DNA of 20,163 nt from DASYQV01 sp036005125 (GCA_036005125.1 DASYQV010000108.1:1-20163), one strand, 5' to 3'. Positions 13,635-20,163 are shown, numbered from the stretch's first letter. The notes: generated by a model not told the origin, from the sequence alone. A program made the numbers and translations.

Positions 13635-14354
13635 TCAGTTCGCTCGCGGCAGCCGCAGCGCGAACGACGCGCCGTGCTCCGTTGTCTCGAGCACGAGCGA
13701 TCCGCCATGGTTGTCGGCCACCATGCGCGAGGCGGTGAGACCGATGCCCGAGTGTTCGAGCCGCGGCCGCGTGGTGACGAACGGCTCGAAGATGCGCTCG
13801 CGGAGCTCTTCGGGAACGCCCGGGCCGTTGTCGGCGACGCGGATCAGGATCTGCCGGTCCTCGTCGGCCATCTCGACGCGAATGGCGCCGCCCCGGACGC
13901 CGGCGAGCGCCTGCTCCGCGTTGGCGATCAGATTGAGGACGGCCTGCTGAATCTGCACGCGGTTGGCGTCGACGATGAAGAGGACCTCGGGCGCGTCGAA
14001 CCCGATGGTCAGTCCCGCGCGGGCGATCGAATACGCGCGGAGCGTCACGGCGCGCGAGACGATGTCCCGCAGGTTCACGCGGCTCCGCAGGTCGGCCCTT
14101 TCGCGGGTGAGCGACAGGACGTCGGACACGGCGCCCGCTGCCCGGGCGCCCTGCGAGCGGATCCGCTGCAGGCCTGTGACGATCGCGTCGGGCAGCCCGG
14201 GACGATCCTCGAGGAGCTCGGCGGTTGCGCCGATGACCTGCAGCGCATTGTTGACTTCGTGCGCCACGCCCGCCAGCAGTCTGGCGACCGTCGCGGCACG
14301 GTTCAGTAAGAGGAGGTCCTCCGGAGACAGACCCGGAGGTGACTGTTCGGCCAT
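13635..14354 (-). CDS. Soluble two-component sensor histidine kinase (FlrB/FleS-like by context)
   Basis: The 239-residue kinase core has its phospho-acceptor in AHEVNN (H32). It also has the N box NLIANAEQAL (about 141-150), G1 box DNGPG (about 175-179), F box FEPFVTT and G2 GIGLTASRMV. There is no membrane segment and no PAS or other sensor domain: the H box begins only about 30 residues from the start, so the signal must come from a partner or from the flagellar export status. The ATG at 14354 is preferred because AAAGG precedes it and the homologous region begins at once; a much longer open frame would run back through cheY on the other strand. It probably phosphorylates the adjacent NtrC-type activator and/or the receiver-only protein (inference from context). 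Confidence 0.88.
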   Translation of the reverse strand: MAEQSPPGLSPEDLLLLNRAATVARLLAGVAHEVNNALQVIGATAELLEDRPGLPDAIVTGLQRIRSQGARAAGAVSDVLSLTRERADLRSRVNLRDIVSRAVTLRAYSIARAGLTIGFDAPEVLFIVDANRVQIQQAVLNLIANAEQALAGVRGGAIRVEMADEDRQILIRVADNGPGVPEELRERIFEPFVTTRPRLEHSGIGLTASRMVADNHGGSLVLETTEHGASFALRLPRAN

Positions 14355-14360
14355 CAGGGT

Positions 14361-14387
14361 TAAACCTTTCGTACGTGATGCCGATTG
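14361..14387 (+). promoter_or_regulatory. Sigma-28 (FliA-type) promoter for cheY-cheX
   Basis: TAAA (14361-14364), a 15-bp spacer, then GCCGATTG (14380-14387). The flagellar sigma-28 consensus is TAAA-N15-GCCGATAA, so 10 of 12 consensus bases match with exact spacing. The start of transcription is expected near 14395, about 30 bp before the cheY ATG. Confidence 0.75.
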
Positions 14388-14423
14388 CAGACCTAAGAAC
14401 CGATCTGGCCCGGGGATATCAGC

Positions 14424-14789
14424 ATGCGCTTTTTGGTCGTCGACGATTCCAGCACCATGCGCCGCATCATCATCAACACGTTGAACAAGCTCGGCTACGA
14501 GGACGTCACCGAGGCGGGCAACGGCCGTGAGGGGCTCGACCGACTGGGCGGCGAGGCGGTGGACGTCATCATTACCGACTGGAACATGCCCGAGATGACC
14601 GGCATCGAGTTCGTCCGTTCGCTGCGCGGATCGTCGGTCACCAAGGATATTCCCGTCCTCATGGTTACCACGAATGCCGCGAAAGACGACATCGTCGCGG
14701 CATTGAAGGTCGGGGTCAACAGCTACGTGGTGAAACCGTTCACGCCCGACACGATGCGGGAAAAGATCGAAGCCGTGCTCGCGCGGTAG
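14424..14789 (+). CDS. cheY: CheY, chemotaxis response regulator
   Basis: A stand-alone receiver of 121 residues. CheY-phosphate binds the motor switch (FliM) and changes rotation. The acidic pocket D7/D8, phospho-acceptor D52 (IITDWNMPEMTG), T82/T83 (LMVTTNAAKDD) and K104 (YVVKPF) are all present. The DWNMP motif is characteristic of chemotaxis CheY. It follows a sigma-28-type promoter and precedes cheX, a CheY-phosphate phosphatase, by 4 bp, so the pair forms a signal and its off-switch. GGGGAT lies upstream of the ATG. Confidence 0.93.
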   Translation: MRFLVVDDSSTMRRIIINTLNKLGYEDVTEAGNGREGLDRLGGEAVDVIITDWNMPEMTGIEFVRSLRGSSVTKDIPVLMVTTNAAKDDIVAALKVGVNSYVVKPFTPDTMREKIEAVLAR

Positions 14790-14793
14790 CGTG

Positions 14794-15279
14794 ATGACCG
14801 CAACAGCGATTGAGCCGCAACTGGTCACGGAGCTCGCCGACGCGACGCGCGAGGTGTTCCGCACCATGGTCTTCCGTGAGCTGACCGACGGTCCCCGCAC
14901 CGAGCGCGCCGCGGTTCAGGCCGGCGCGAACGTGGTGGCCACGGTCGCCTTTGCGGGCAAGACGAGCGGCCTCGTCGCGGTCTACACGACGTTCGAGGCG
15001 GCAAACGAAATCACGGCCGCGATGCTCGGCATCCAGCCGGCAGATGTCGACGGCGAGCTGCCCGACGCGATTGGCGAGCTCGGCAACATGATTGCCGGCT
15101 CGTTCCGGACGCGCATGGCTGCGGTCGGCGGGGAGACCTGGGCGATTTCGGTGCCGACGGTCGTCGTTGGCAAGGATTTCTATACGAGGTACGTGAGTGA
15201 CGTGCAGCGCGTGGTCTGTCCCTTCCGGATGGGACCCCACGAGGTGCTCGTCGAATTGATCGTGACACGAACGCGGTGA
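14794..15279 (+). CDS. cheX: CheX, CheY-phosphate phosphatase
   Basis: CheX dephosphorylates CheY and ends the chemotactic signal. The 161-residue protein has the CheC/CheX/FliY-type catalytic motif in LPDAIGELGNMIAGSFRTRM, with E95 and N98 as the expected Glu and Asn. One such motif per subunit fits CheX rather than CheC, which has two. The ATG at 14794 is chosen; a GTG at 14791 directly before it is an alternative. It begins 4 bp after the cheY stop, so the two are coupled. The last codons overlap a dyad (15260-15270) that may serve the following gene. Confidence 0.9.
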   Translation: MTATAIEPQLVTELADATREVFRTMVFRELTDGPRTERAAVQAGANVVATVAFAGKTSGLVAVYTTFEAANEITAAMLGIQPADVDGELPDAIGELGNMIAGSFRTRMAAVGGETWAISVPTVVVGKDFYTRYVSDVQRVVCPFRMGPHEVLVELIVTRTR

Positions 15280-15314
15280 ATTGGCTGGTGACATTCAGCG
15301 CGATCGTGTCACGA
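15260..15314. promoter_or_regulatory. Paired dyads upstream of the HDOD gene
   Basis: TCGTGACACGA (15260-15270) and TCGTGTCACGA (15304-15314) are reverse complements of each other and each is itself nearly palindromic, 44 bp apart. They look like two operator copies. The first lies in the last codons of cheX. Confidence 0.4.
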
Positions 15315-15333
15315 GAGCGACAGCGTCTTTTGG

Positions 15334-15394
15334 TCACAGCGCGGCCAACGCTGTGAAATGGTCATGTTGTGGTGCGGCATTGGCCGCGCTGTGA
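15334..15394. promoter_or_regulatory. 15-bp perfect inverted repeat with alternative inner hairpin before the HDOD gene
   Basis: TCACAGCGCGGCCAA (15334-15348) and its exact reverse complement (15380-15394) are separated by 31 nt. The left arm can also pair its first 8 bases with CGCTGTGA at 15349-15356, so two mutually exclusive hairpins are possible. The right arm ends 16 nt before the HDOD start codon, next to its ribosome site GGAGG. Confidence 0.55.
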
Positions 15395-15409
15395 ACGGAG
15401 GAACGGACA

Positions 15410-16264
15410 ATGACGACCGGCCATGCCACCTCGTGGGCTGAATGGGTGGATTCGGGCCAGTGGAACAGCTCGAGCGATACGGCCATGCCGATGCTGCCGG
15501 CGCTTGCCGGCGACGTAATGACGCTCGCGCTCGATCCCGACGTGAGCGTGCTTCGTATCGCGCGCGTCATATCCAAGGAGCAGGTGCTCGCCACACGTGT
15601 GCTGCGCCTGGCCAATTCCGCGTACTGCGCGCCGATGCAGGAGATCACGACCATCAACGACGCGATCGTCCGCATGGGAACGGCCGCCGTCCGCAACGTC
15701 GTGCTCGCGGTGTGCTTTGCCTCGCGGCTGCAGGCGGCCAACGTCTACGGGCCGCAGGGGCGCGATCTGGTCGATCACGGCATCGGCAGCGCGTATCTGG
15801 CGCGGCTGGTGGCCGAGCGCGCGGGCCTCGACCCGGACGAGGCGTTCATGTTCGGGCTGTTGCACGACATCGGCAAGCTGGTGCTGCTGAAGCAAGTGCG
15901 CGACTTCATCAAATCGGGCGGCCAGGCCCCGACGCCCGAAGAGATTGATGCGTTCGTGCGCGACCGCCACGCCGAAGTCGGCGCGCGGATCCTCCGCCAG
16001 TGGCAATTGCCCGAGACGCTCATCGAGCCGGTGAGGTACCACCACACGCCCGACGCGGCGCCGACGCACAAGGACGAAGCTGCCGTCGTGTATATGGCCA
16101 ACCGCCTGAGCCATCGCTACGGGTTCGGCTGCACGGCCGGCGAGGCGGATGACATCACCGAGGATCCGATCTTCACCGAGCTGCGCCTGAACGCGCAGTG
16201 GCTCAAGGACACCGACCAGCGCGCGCCCGGCCTCTTCGAGGTCGCGCGGCAAATTGTGGCTTGA
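15410..16264 (+). CDS. HDOD domain protein
   Basis: The 284-residue protein is an HDOD domain, a relative of HD/HD-GYP hydrolases that usually acts as a signalling scaffold rather than a phosphodiesterase. Visible are the N-terminal helical part (VLATRVLRLANSAYCAPMQE, typical for HDOD at about 60-78), H123, and an intact LLHDIGKLVLL (about 150-160). There is also a later conserved EVGARILRQWQLPETLIEPV followed by the YHH motif. The HD pair is kept, so enzymatic activity cannot be excluded. It follows cheX after a 130-bp gap rich in dyads and has a good GGAGG ribosome site. A role in motility or second-messenger signalling is suggested by context only. Confidence 0.88.
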   Translation: MTTGHATSWAEWVDSGQWNSSSDTAMPMLPALAGDVMTLALDPDVSVLRIARVISKEQVLATRVLRLANSAYCAPMQEITTINDAIVRMGTAAVRNVVLAVCFASRLQAANVYGPQGRDLVDHGIGSAYLARLVAERAGLDPDEAFMFGLLHDIGKLVLLKQVRDFIKSGGQAPTPEEIDAFVRDRHAEVGARILRQWQLPETLIEPVRYHHTPDAAPTHKDEAAVVYMANRLSHRYGFGCTAGEADDITEDPIFTELRLNAQWLKDTDQRAPGLFEVARQIVA

Positions 16265-16552
16265 TCGTCAGGTCAAAGGGCAAAGGTCAAAGGGCAAAGG
16301 TCAGGTCATAGGTCTCAGGCAAGGTCCATCAGCACGCACACACCTTTGACCTGCTACCTTTCACCTTGACCCTCGACCTGGACCTTGACCTTTGGCCTCA
16401 CCTTTGACCTTTGGCCTCACCTTTGACCTCACCTTTGACCTTTGACCTCACCTTTGACCTTTGACCTCACCTTTGACCTTTGACCTTTGACCTTACCTTT
16501 GACCTTTGGCCTCACCTTTGACTTTTGACCTTTGACCTTTGACCTGCGGCGC
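16265..16552. repeat. Large heptamer array (GTCAAAG/CTTTGAC family)
   Basis: The short left arm (about 16270-16310) has GGTCAAA/GGGCAAA units. The long right arm (about 16349-16545) has more than twenty CTTTGAC or variant units (CTTTGGC, CTCACCT, CCTTGAC). Most are 7 bp apart, in some places alternating as CCTTTGACCTCA, so 14-bp higher-order periods appear. It is the same family as 601-854. The degenerate glyoxalase frame reads into it. Confidence 0.88.
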
Positions 16553-16801
16553 CACATTCCAGCGCCGCCGACACGTCGTCCTTGTGGTCGACACGATCCA
16601 GACATGTCCGGCGGGATCCGCGATCCGTCCCGATCGATCCCCGTAGAACTGATCGGCCACCACGCTCAACACGGAGGCACCTGCGTCCGCGGCTCTGGCG
16701 CCGAAGGCGCGGCGATAGAACGCAATAGCGCCGGCCGCATCTTCGACGTTCAAGTACGCGCACACGGTGTGGAACCCCTCGGGAATCGCGTTGACGGCCA
16801 T
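16553..16801 (-). pseudogene. Degraded VOC/glyoxalase-family (PhnB-like) gene
   Basis: The frame begins like a PhnB-type VOC protein (MAVNAIPEGFHTVCAYLNVE, then AIAFYRRAFGARA) and has a typical VOC end (VVADQFYGDRSGRIADPAGH). About 50-60 residues of the usual middle are missing between residues 35 and 45. After HVWIVST the natural continuation HKDDVSAALE is found in another frame, as if one base had been lost. With no stop, the shifted frame runs into the heptamer array (stop at 16495). A very good ribosome site (AAGGAGGTGGACGC before the ATG) is retained. I read this as a gene broken by an internal deletion and a frameshift; the comparison with intact relatives is from memory. Confidence 0.75.
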
Positions 16802-16933
16802 GCGTCCACCTCCTTGTCAGCTCCAAGCATGCACCCGGAGCCGCCCCCGGCTTCACGACGAATCCGCCGTGGCCCGGGAATCGTCTATCATGCCGGTTCC
16901 AGCCGCGTATCACGACATCAAGGAGGTATCGCG

Positions 16934-18601
16934 ATGCTCCGACATCTTGTCGTCACGACAGCCTTGAGTCTGGTGGCCATCTCGGGACTCCCGACTTCGG
17001 CGCAGCAGCAGGCTGCTGTCTCGCGGCCGGTCACCTTTCAGGATCTCCTCGCCGGCTCGAGCGACCCGACACGGTGGCTGATGTTCGGCGGTGAGTACAG
17101 CGGATATCGCCACAGCAGGCTGACGCAGATCACTCCGCAGAACGTCGCCAACCTCCGGCTGCAGTGGTTGTTCCAGTCCCAGTTGCCGGCAACCGGACGC
17201 GGGTGGGAGTCGACGCCGCTCGTTCTGGACGGCGTGATGTACATCACCGGAAACTTCAACACAGCCTGGGCGCTCGACGCCCGGACAGGGCGTCCGATCT
17301 GGAGCTATCGCCGTACGCTGCCGGATGTCCTGCGAGTCTGCTGCGGCATGGTAAACCGCGGATTCGGGCTCCTTGGCGATCGGTTGTATATGGGAACACT
17401 CGACGCGCATCTCGTGGCGCTCGACCGGAAAACCGGCGAGGTGATCTGGGATGTGCCGGTCGAGGAGCCGAAGAACGGGTATTCGATCACGGGTGCGCCA
17501 CTCGTCGTGAAAGACAAGGTCATCATCGGCATCTCGGGCGGAGACTACGCGACGCGCGGCTTCCTCGATGCCTACGACGCCGCGACAGGGGCGCGCGTCT
17601 GGCGCTTCTACACGATTCCCGGAAAAGGCGAGCCCGGGAGCGAGACATGGCCCGGCGGCGAGGAAATGGCGCGCGGCGGCGGAGCGACGTGGGTGACGGG
17701 CAGCTACGACCCCGCGTCGAACTCGGTGTTCTGGGGCGTCGGCAATCCCAATCCGGACTACTGGGGCGGCGATCGAGCCGGCGCCAATCTCTACACGAAT
17801 TCGCTCGTCGTCCTCGATGCCGACACCGGCAGGTTGAAGTGGCACTTTCAGTTCACGCCGCACGACATACACGACTGGGACTCGACCCAGGTCCCGGTGC
17901 TGGCCGAGTTGAAGCTCGAAAGGGTTCGCAAGGTCGTCCTGTTCGCGAACCGGAACGGCTTTTTCTACGCCCTCGACCGAGAAACGGGCAAGATCCTCCT
18001 GGGCAGGCCGTTCACGGGCACGAAGTGGGCCCGGGAGCTCGACGCCGCTGGACGGCCCATTGTGCTCGATGACGTGGGCACACCCGAGAACTGCCTGCCG
18101 GATGCGCGCGGGGCCACCAATTTCATGCCGCCGTCGTACGATCCGGCCCGACGGCTCTTTTTCGTCACCGCGCGCGAGGGCTGCGTCACATGGACGTCGA
18201 TCAAGCCCACGACCATCACGCCCGGTGGGCCGAACACGAGCGGAGGTCTCAAGCGTCACGAAGGGGGTCGTGAACAATACACTGCGCTTCGGGCCCTCGA
18301 CGCAACGACCGGCGAGCTCCGCTGGGAACACCGTTTCTCGCCGATTCCATCGCACCTTCCGCTCGACCTTTCGGGCGGCGCGATGTCGACCGCGTCGGGC
18401 GTCGTGTTCAGCGGCGACCGTGAGGGCTACCTGTATGCCTTCGAATCGACGACGGGAAAGGTCCTGTGGCGATTTCAGACCGGCGCCCCGGTCTGGGGGA
18501 TCTCGCCCATTACGTACATGCTCGACGGCCAGCAGTGGGTGACCATCCCGACCGGCGACACGCTGCTCGCCTTCTCATTGCCTGGTGGCAGGGCTCGCTG
18601 A
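16934..18601 (+). CDS. PQQ-dependent alcohol dehydrogenase, periplasmic, with lanthanide-type D-x-D motif
   Basis: An eight-bladed propeller quinoprotein that oxidises alcohols (or aldehydes) in the periplasm using pyrroloquinoline quinone and a bound metal. The 555 residues start with a signal peptide (about 1-23, ending PTSAQ). Repeated tryptophan-docking-type motifs follow (ALDARTGRPIWSY, ALDRKTGEVIWDV and others). There is a vicinal Cys pair C136-C137 (RVCCGMVNRG) as in methanol and ethanol dehydrogenases, and N271 in GNPNPDYWG as metal ligand. The catalytic region TPHDIHDWDST has D314 and D316. An Asp two residues after the catalytic Asp marks lanthanide-dependent enzymes of this family, although sugar dehydrogenases can also have it. 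There is no cytochrome c domain. AAGGAGG lies before the ATG at 16934. The last 27 bp overlap the convergent TerC gene. Confidence 0.9.
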   Translation: MLRHLVVTTALSLVAISGLPTSAQQQAAVSRPVTFQDLLAGSSDPTRWLMFGGEYSGYRHSRLTQITPQNVANLRLQWLFQSQLPATGRGWESTPLVLDGVMYITGNFNTAWALDARTGRPIWSYRRTLPDVLRVCCGMVNRGFGLLGDRLYMGTLDAHLVALDRKTGEVIWDVPVEEPKNGYSITGAPLVVKDKVIIGISGGDYATRGFLDAYDAATGARVWRFYTIPGKGEPGSETWPGGEEMARGGGATWVTGSYDPASNSVFWGVGNPNPDYWGGDRAGANLYTNSLVVLDADTGRLKWHFQFTPHDIHDWDSTQVPVLAELKLERVRKVVLFANRNGFFYALDRETGKILLGRPFTGTKWARELDAAGRPIVLDDVGTPENCLPDARGATNFMPPSYDPARRLFFVTAREGCVTWTSIKPTTITPGGPNTSGGLKRHEGGREQYTALRALDATTGELRWEHRFSPIPSHLPLDLSGGAMSTASGVVFSGDREGYLYAFESTTGKVLWRFQTGAPVWGISPITYMLDGQQWVTIPTGDTLLAFSLPGGRAR

Positions 18602-19351
18602 ATCTGCGGACGATTCCTTCGCGATGAGCTCCGTCGCCCTTTCGGCGATCGGATCGGCGATGACTTCGACCGGGCCCTCGCGCCTCGCATAGATGAGCGC
18701 GATGACGAAGATGGTGATGATGAGCCCCAGCGAAAAGACTCTCGGCACCTCGAAATGGACCACGCCGGCCGTGAACAGATACTCGAGCCCGAGCTTTATG
18801 CCGACCCACGCGATGATGATGAAGGCGCCGTCGACGAGTGCCGGATAGCGCTGCACCAGCGCGATGAGCTGCCCGACGACCAGCCGCAGCGCGACGATGC
18901 CGAGGAGGCCCCCGGTCAACACTACCCACCGCTTCGGCGACATCGCGACGGCGACCAGAATCGAATCAATGGAAAACGCGAGGTTGACCAGTTCCACCCG
19001 CACAACGGTGCCCCAGAACGCCGTCAGCCCGAGGAGCGGCCTGGCCTTGGGGGGCAGCCTTCGCTGTTCCGGATTCTCATGTCCCCAGAAATGCGTGAAC
19101 GTCAGGTAGAGAAGATACGCACCACCGACAAGCTTTATCCACGAGACCTGGATCAAGTAGACGGCGAGGAGCGTGGCCGCCACCCGCAGGGCGAACCCAC
19201 CAAGGAGACCGTAATGAAGCGCCTTGTGATGCTGGCGCTTCGGCAGCCCGAGCACCATCACGGCCATCACGAGAGCATTGTCGGCACTGAGCAGCCCCTC
19301 GAGGACGATGAGGAGTCCGATCGTGACGAAATCGGCGAACTGAACGTGCAT
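18575..19351 (-). CDS. TerC family integral membrane protein
   Basis: The 258-residue protein is strongly hydrophobic with about seven membrane segments. It has the TerC family motifs LEGLLSADNALVMAVMV near residues 17-33 and FSIDSILVAVAMSP in the middle; the acidic residues in these helices are thought to bind metal. TerC/YkoY-type proteins are linked to tellurite resistance or manganese export during metalation of secreted proteins. I see no yybP-ykoY riboswitch upstream; the 5' region contains REP-like hairpins and a heptamer array. The gene ends inside the last codons of the PQQ dehydrogenase (27-bp tail-to-tail overlap). Metal export beside a metal-dependent periplasmic enzyme is suggestive, nothing more. 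Confidence 0.9.
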   Translation of the reverse strand: MHVQFADFVTIGLLIVLEGLLSADNALVMAVMVLGLPKRQHHKALHYGLLGGFALRVAATLLAVYLIQVSWIKLVGGAYLLYLTFTHFWGHENPEQRRLPPKARPLLGLTAFWGTVVRVELVNLAFSIDSILVAVAMSPKRWVVLTGGLLGIVALRLVVGQLIALVQRYPALVDGAFIIIAWVGIKLGLEYLFTAGVVHFEVPRVFSLGLIITIFVIALIYARREGPVEVIADPIAERATELIAKESSADSASPATRQ

Positions 19352-19374
19352 GGATCGAGCGTAGTCTACGCTGT

Positions 19375-19443
19375 GCGCGGGTCTGAAGGCCCGCGCCTAC
19401 ATGTGATTCAACCGTGCTCCGGGCGCGGGTCTGAAACCCGCGC
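19375..19443. repeat. Pair of REP-like hairpins (GCGCGGGTCTGAA core)
   Basis: The first hairpin has arms GCGCGGG (19375-19381) and CCCGCGC (19390-19396), followed by CTAC. The second has arms GCGCGGGT (19423-19430) and ACCCGCGC (19436-19443). Both loops carry the word TCTGAA. They resemble the GGGTCTAAAGACCC hairpin at 9701-9720, including the flanking GCCTAC. Confidence 0.75.
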
Positions 19444-19450
19444 GGTGTCC

Positions 19451-19524
19451 GATTCATGATTCGCGATTCGTGATTCGCGATTGGCGATCGCAGGCAAGAT
19501 CACGAATCACAAATCACGAATCAC
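19451..19524. repeat. Inverted heptamer array (GATTCGT family) upstream of TerC gene
   Basis: Left units are GATTCAT, GATTCGC, GATTCGT, GATTCGC, GATTGGC in perfect 7-bp register. The right arm is ATCACGA, ATCACAA, ATCACGA, ATCACCT. The centre is CGATCGCAGGCAAG. It is followed at 19527-19538 by CCCGGACGTCCG, as at 11022-11033. Confidence 0.88.
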
Positions 19525-19553
19525 CTCCCGGACGTCCGAACGCGTTGTCTGTT

Positions 19554-19772
19554 TCATATGCGCCGAAGCGCGGCGTCGCGCGCGACACGCTCCCGCGCGG
19601 CCTGCGCCTCGGCCGTATTGTGGAACTTGAAGACGCCACGCGGATAGCTGACTGGCGAAATCACGCGATAACGGGCGCAGTGCCTCAGGAAGCGATCAAA
19701 GGCGCTCCCAGGAGCTGCCTGTACTGGCGCGGCGTTCATATCGTCGACCGAGTGAAATTTCTGAACCGGCAT
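19554..19772 (-). CDS. Small protein paired with nucleotidyltransferase (hypothetical)
   Basis: A 72-residue soluble protein, MPVQKFHSVDDMNAAPVQ at the start, then FDRFLRHCARYRVISPVSYP, RGVFKFHNTAEAQAARERVA and RDAALRRI. It starts one base after the stop of the nucleotidyltransferase, so the two are translationally coupled. The pattern KF-S-xDM at the start and (P/R)GV-(F/Y)KF-x-(S/T)-x-EA near the end reminds me of small proteins often seen beside such nucleotidyltransferases, but that is a recollection I could not check. A toxin-antitoxin-like partnership is possible; no function is assigned. Confidence 0.65.
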   Translation of the reverse strand: MPVQKFHSVDDMNAAPVQAAPGSAFDRFLRHCARYRVISPVSYPRGVFKFHNTAEAQAARERVARDAALRRI

Positions 19773-19773
19773 G

Positions 19774-20163
19774 CTACTCCTCGTCCGTCAAGTTGAATCG
19801 CTCCCGCAACGCCGCCGCGTCCTGTCGATCCAGGGGACGGACAGTGCCCTTTTTGAGGTGGTACAGGGCTGCCGGCGTGGCGACGTGTACGCGAATGCCC
19901 TCGATCACCTTGACCTCCGCCCGGACGGTGTCGAAACTGGCGGCATCCCCCAGGCGGGTCATGACGTCGAAGAACAGGTCGCCGGTCGGCGGATAGTATC
20001 GAATGGCCGGGTACTCTCCGAGCAGATCTTCGGCGCGGATGTCGTCCACGTGCGGATCGTCGGCATAGGCGCTCCGGAACGCCCGTCGAAGCCGTTCAAC
20101 ATTCTCCGACGTCGCCCGGATGAAGAGATCGATGTCCTCGGTCGCTCGCACCAGGCCGTGGAA
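19774..20163 (-). CDS. Nucleotidyltransferase-fold protein (N-terminus beyond window)
   Basis: The visible 129 residues continue in frame to the window edge. They begin FHGLVRATEDIDLFIRATSEN, which is the usual HG-x-x-R-x-T-x-D-I-D-L signature of AbiEii/MNT-like nucleotidyltransferases. The two Asp residues of DIDL are the metal-binding pair. The rest (LLGEYPAIRYYPPTGDLFFDVMT and HVATPAALYHLKKGTVRPLDRQD) fits the family; the DVMTRLG Asp could be the third carboxylate. The first part, with a Gly-Gly motif, should lie just outside the window. An internal GTG at 20151 is not the true start because the signature extends past it. It is coupled to the 72-residue protein downstream. Confidence 0.8.
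   Translation of the reverse strand, partial: FHGLVRATEDIDLFIRATSENVERLRRAFRSAYADDPHVDDIRAEDLLGEYPAIRYYPPTGDLFFDVMTRLGDAASFDTVRAEVKVIEGIRVHVATPAALYHLKKGTVRPLDRQDAAALRERFNLTDEE

Noticed and set aside
14355..14900. Long N-terminal extension of the histidine kinase frame to 14900.
   Set aside because: It would run through cheY on the other strand and has no sensor-domain character; the ATG at 14354 has a ribosome site.
15370..15384. TGGTGCGGCATTGGC as a sigma-54 promoter for the HDOD gene.
   Set aside because: -24 and -12 dinucleotides are spaced correctly but TTGC is changed and it overlaps the inverted repeat; too weak to call as a feature.
19352..19450. yybP-ykoY manganese riboswitch before the TerC gene.
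   Set aside because: The expected conserved loop sequences are absent; the region holds REP-like hairpins.

Overview
The window is about 20 kb of GC-rich bacterial chromosome. It holds most of a flagellar structural operon, its probable regulators, a small chemotaxis/HDOD group, and a few unrelated genes. Flagellar gene content, a CheX phosphatase, an NtrC-type flagellar activator, a PQQ alcohol dehydrogenase and many 7-bp-periodic intergenic repeats suggest a soil-type Acidobacteriota (Vicinamibacterales-like). That assignment is inference; no marker gene is present.

Layout. Positions 1-300 hold the start of fliL (minus strand), with its own sigma-54 promoter at 482-497. From 10897 down to 858 the minus strand carries flgB-flgC-fliE-fliF-fliG-fliH-fliI-fliJ-flgD-flgE-fliK: proximal rod, MS ring, switch, export ATPase complex, hook cap, hook, hook-length control. 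Most genes abut or overlap, but four gaps (fliK/fliL, flgE/flgD, fliI/fliH, fliF/fliE) are filled with repeats. A second sigma-54 promoter (11159-11174) lies upstream of flgB. At 11383-14354 are a receiver-only response regulator (minus), a full NtrC-type activator (plus) and a soluble histidine kinase (minus). At 14361-16264 a sigma-28-type promoter precedes cheY and cheX, followed by an HDOD gene. From 16265 on come a large repeat, a broken glyoxalase-family gene, a PQQ dehydrogenase with a D-x-D motif, a convergent overlapping TerC-family gene, and a nucleotidyltransferase/small-protein pair cut by the window edge.

Regulatory reading. Both flagellar sigma-54 promoters carry the same dyad, GTCGG-N4-CCGAC, about 85-95 bp upstream of the inferred start. 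Two related copies flank the activator's own promoter region. Downstream of both promoters the transcripts share two sequence blocks and a GC-rich hairpin, which looks like a duplicated structured leader RNA. With the sigma-28 promoter before cheYX, the window appears to contain a whole hierarchy: kinase, activator, sigma-54 flagellar operons, and a sigma-28 late unit.

The strongest candidates for something undescribed are this operator/promoter/leader module and the several families of inverted heptamer arrays in the gaps.
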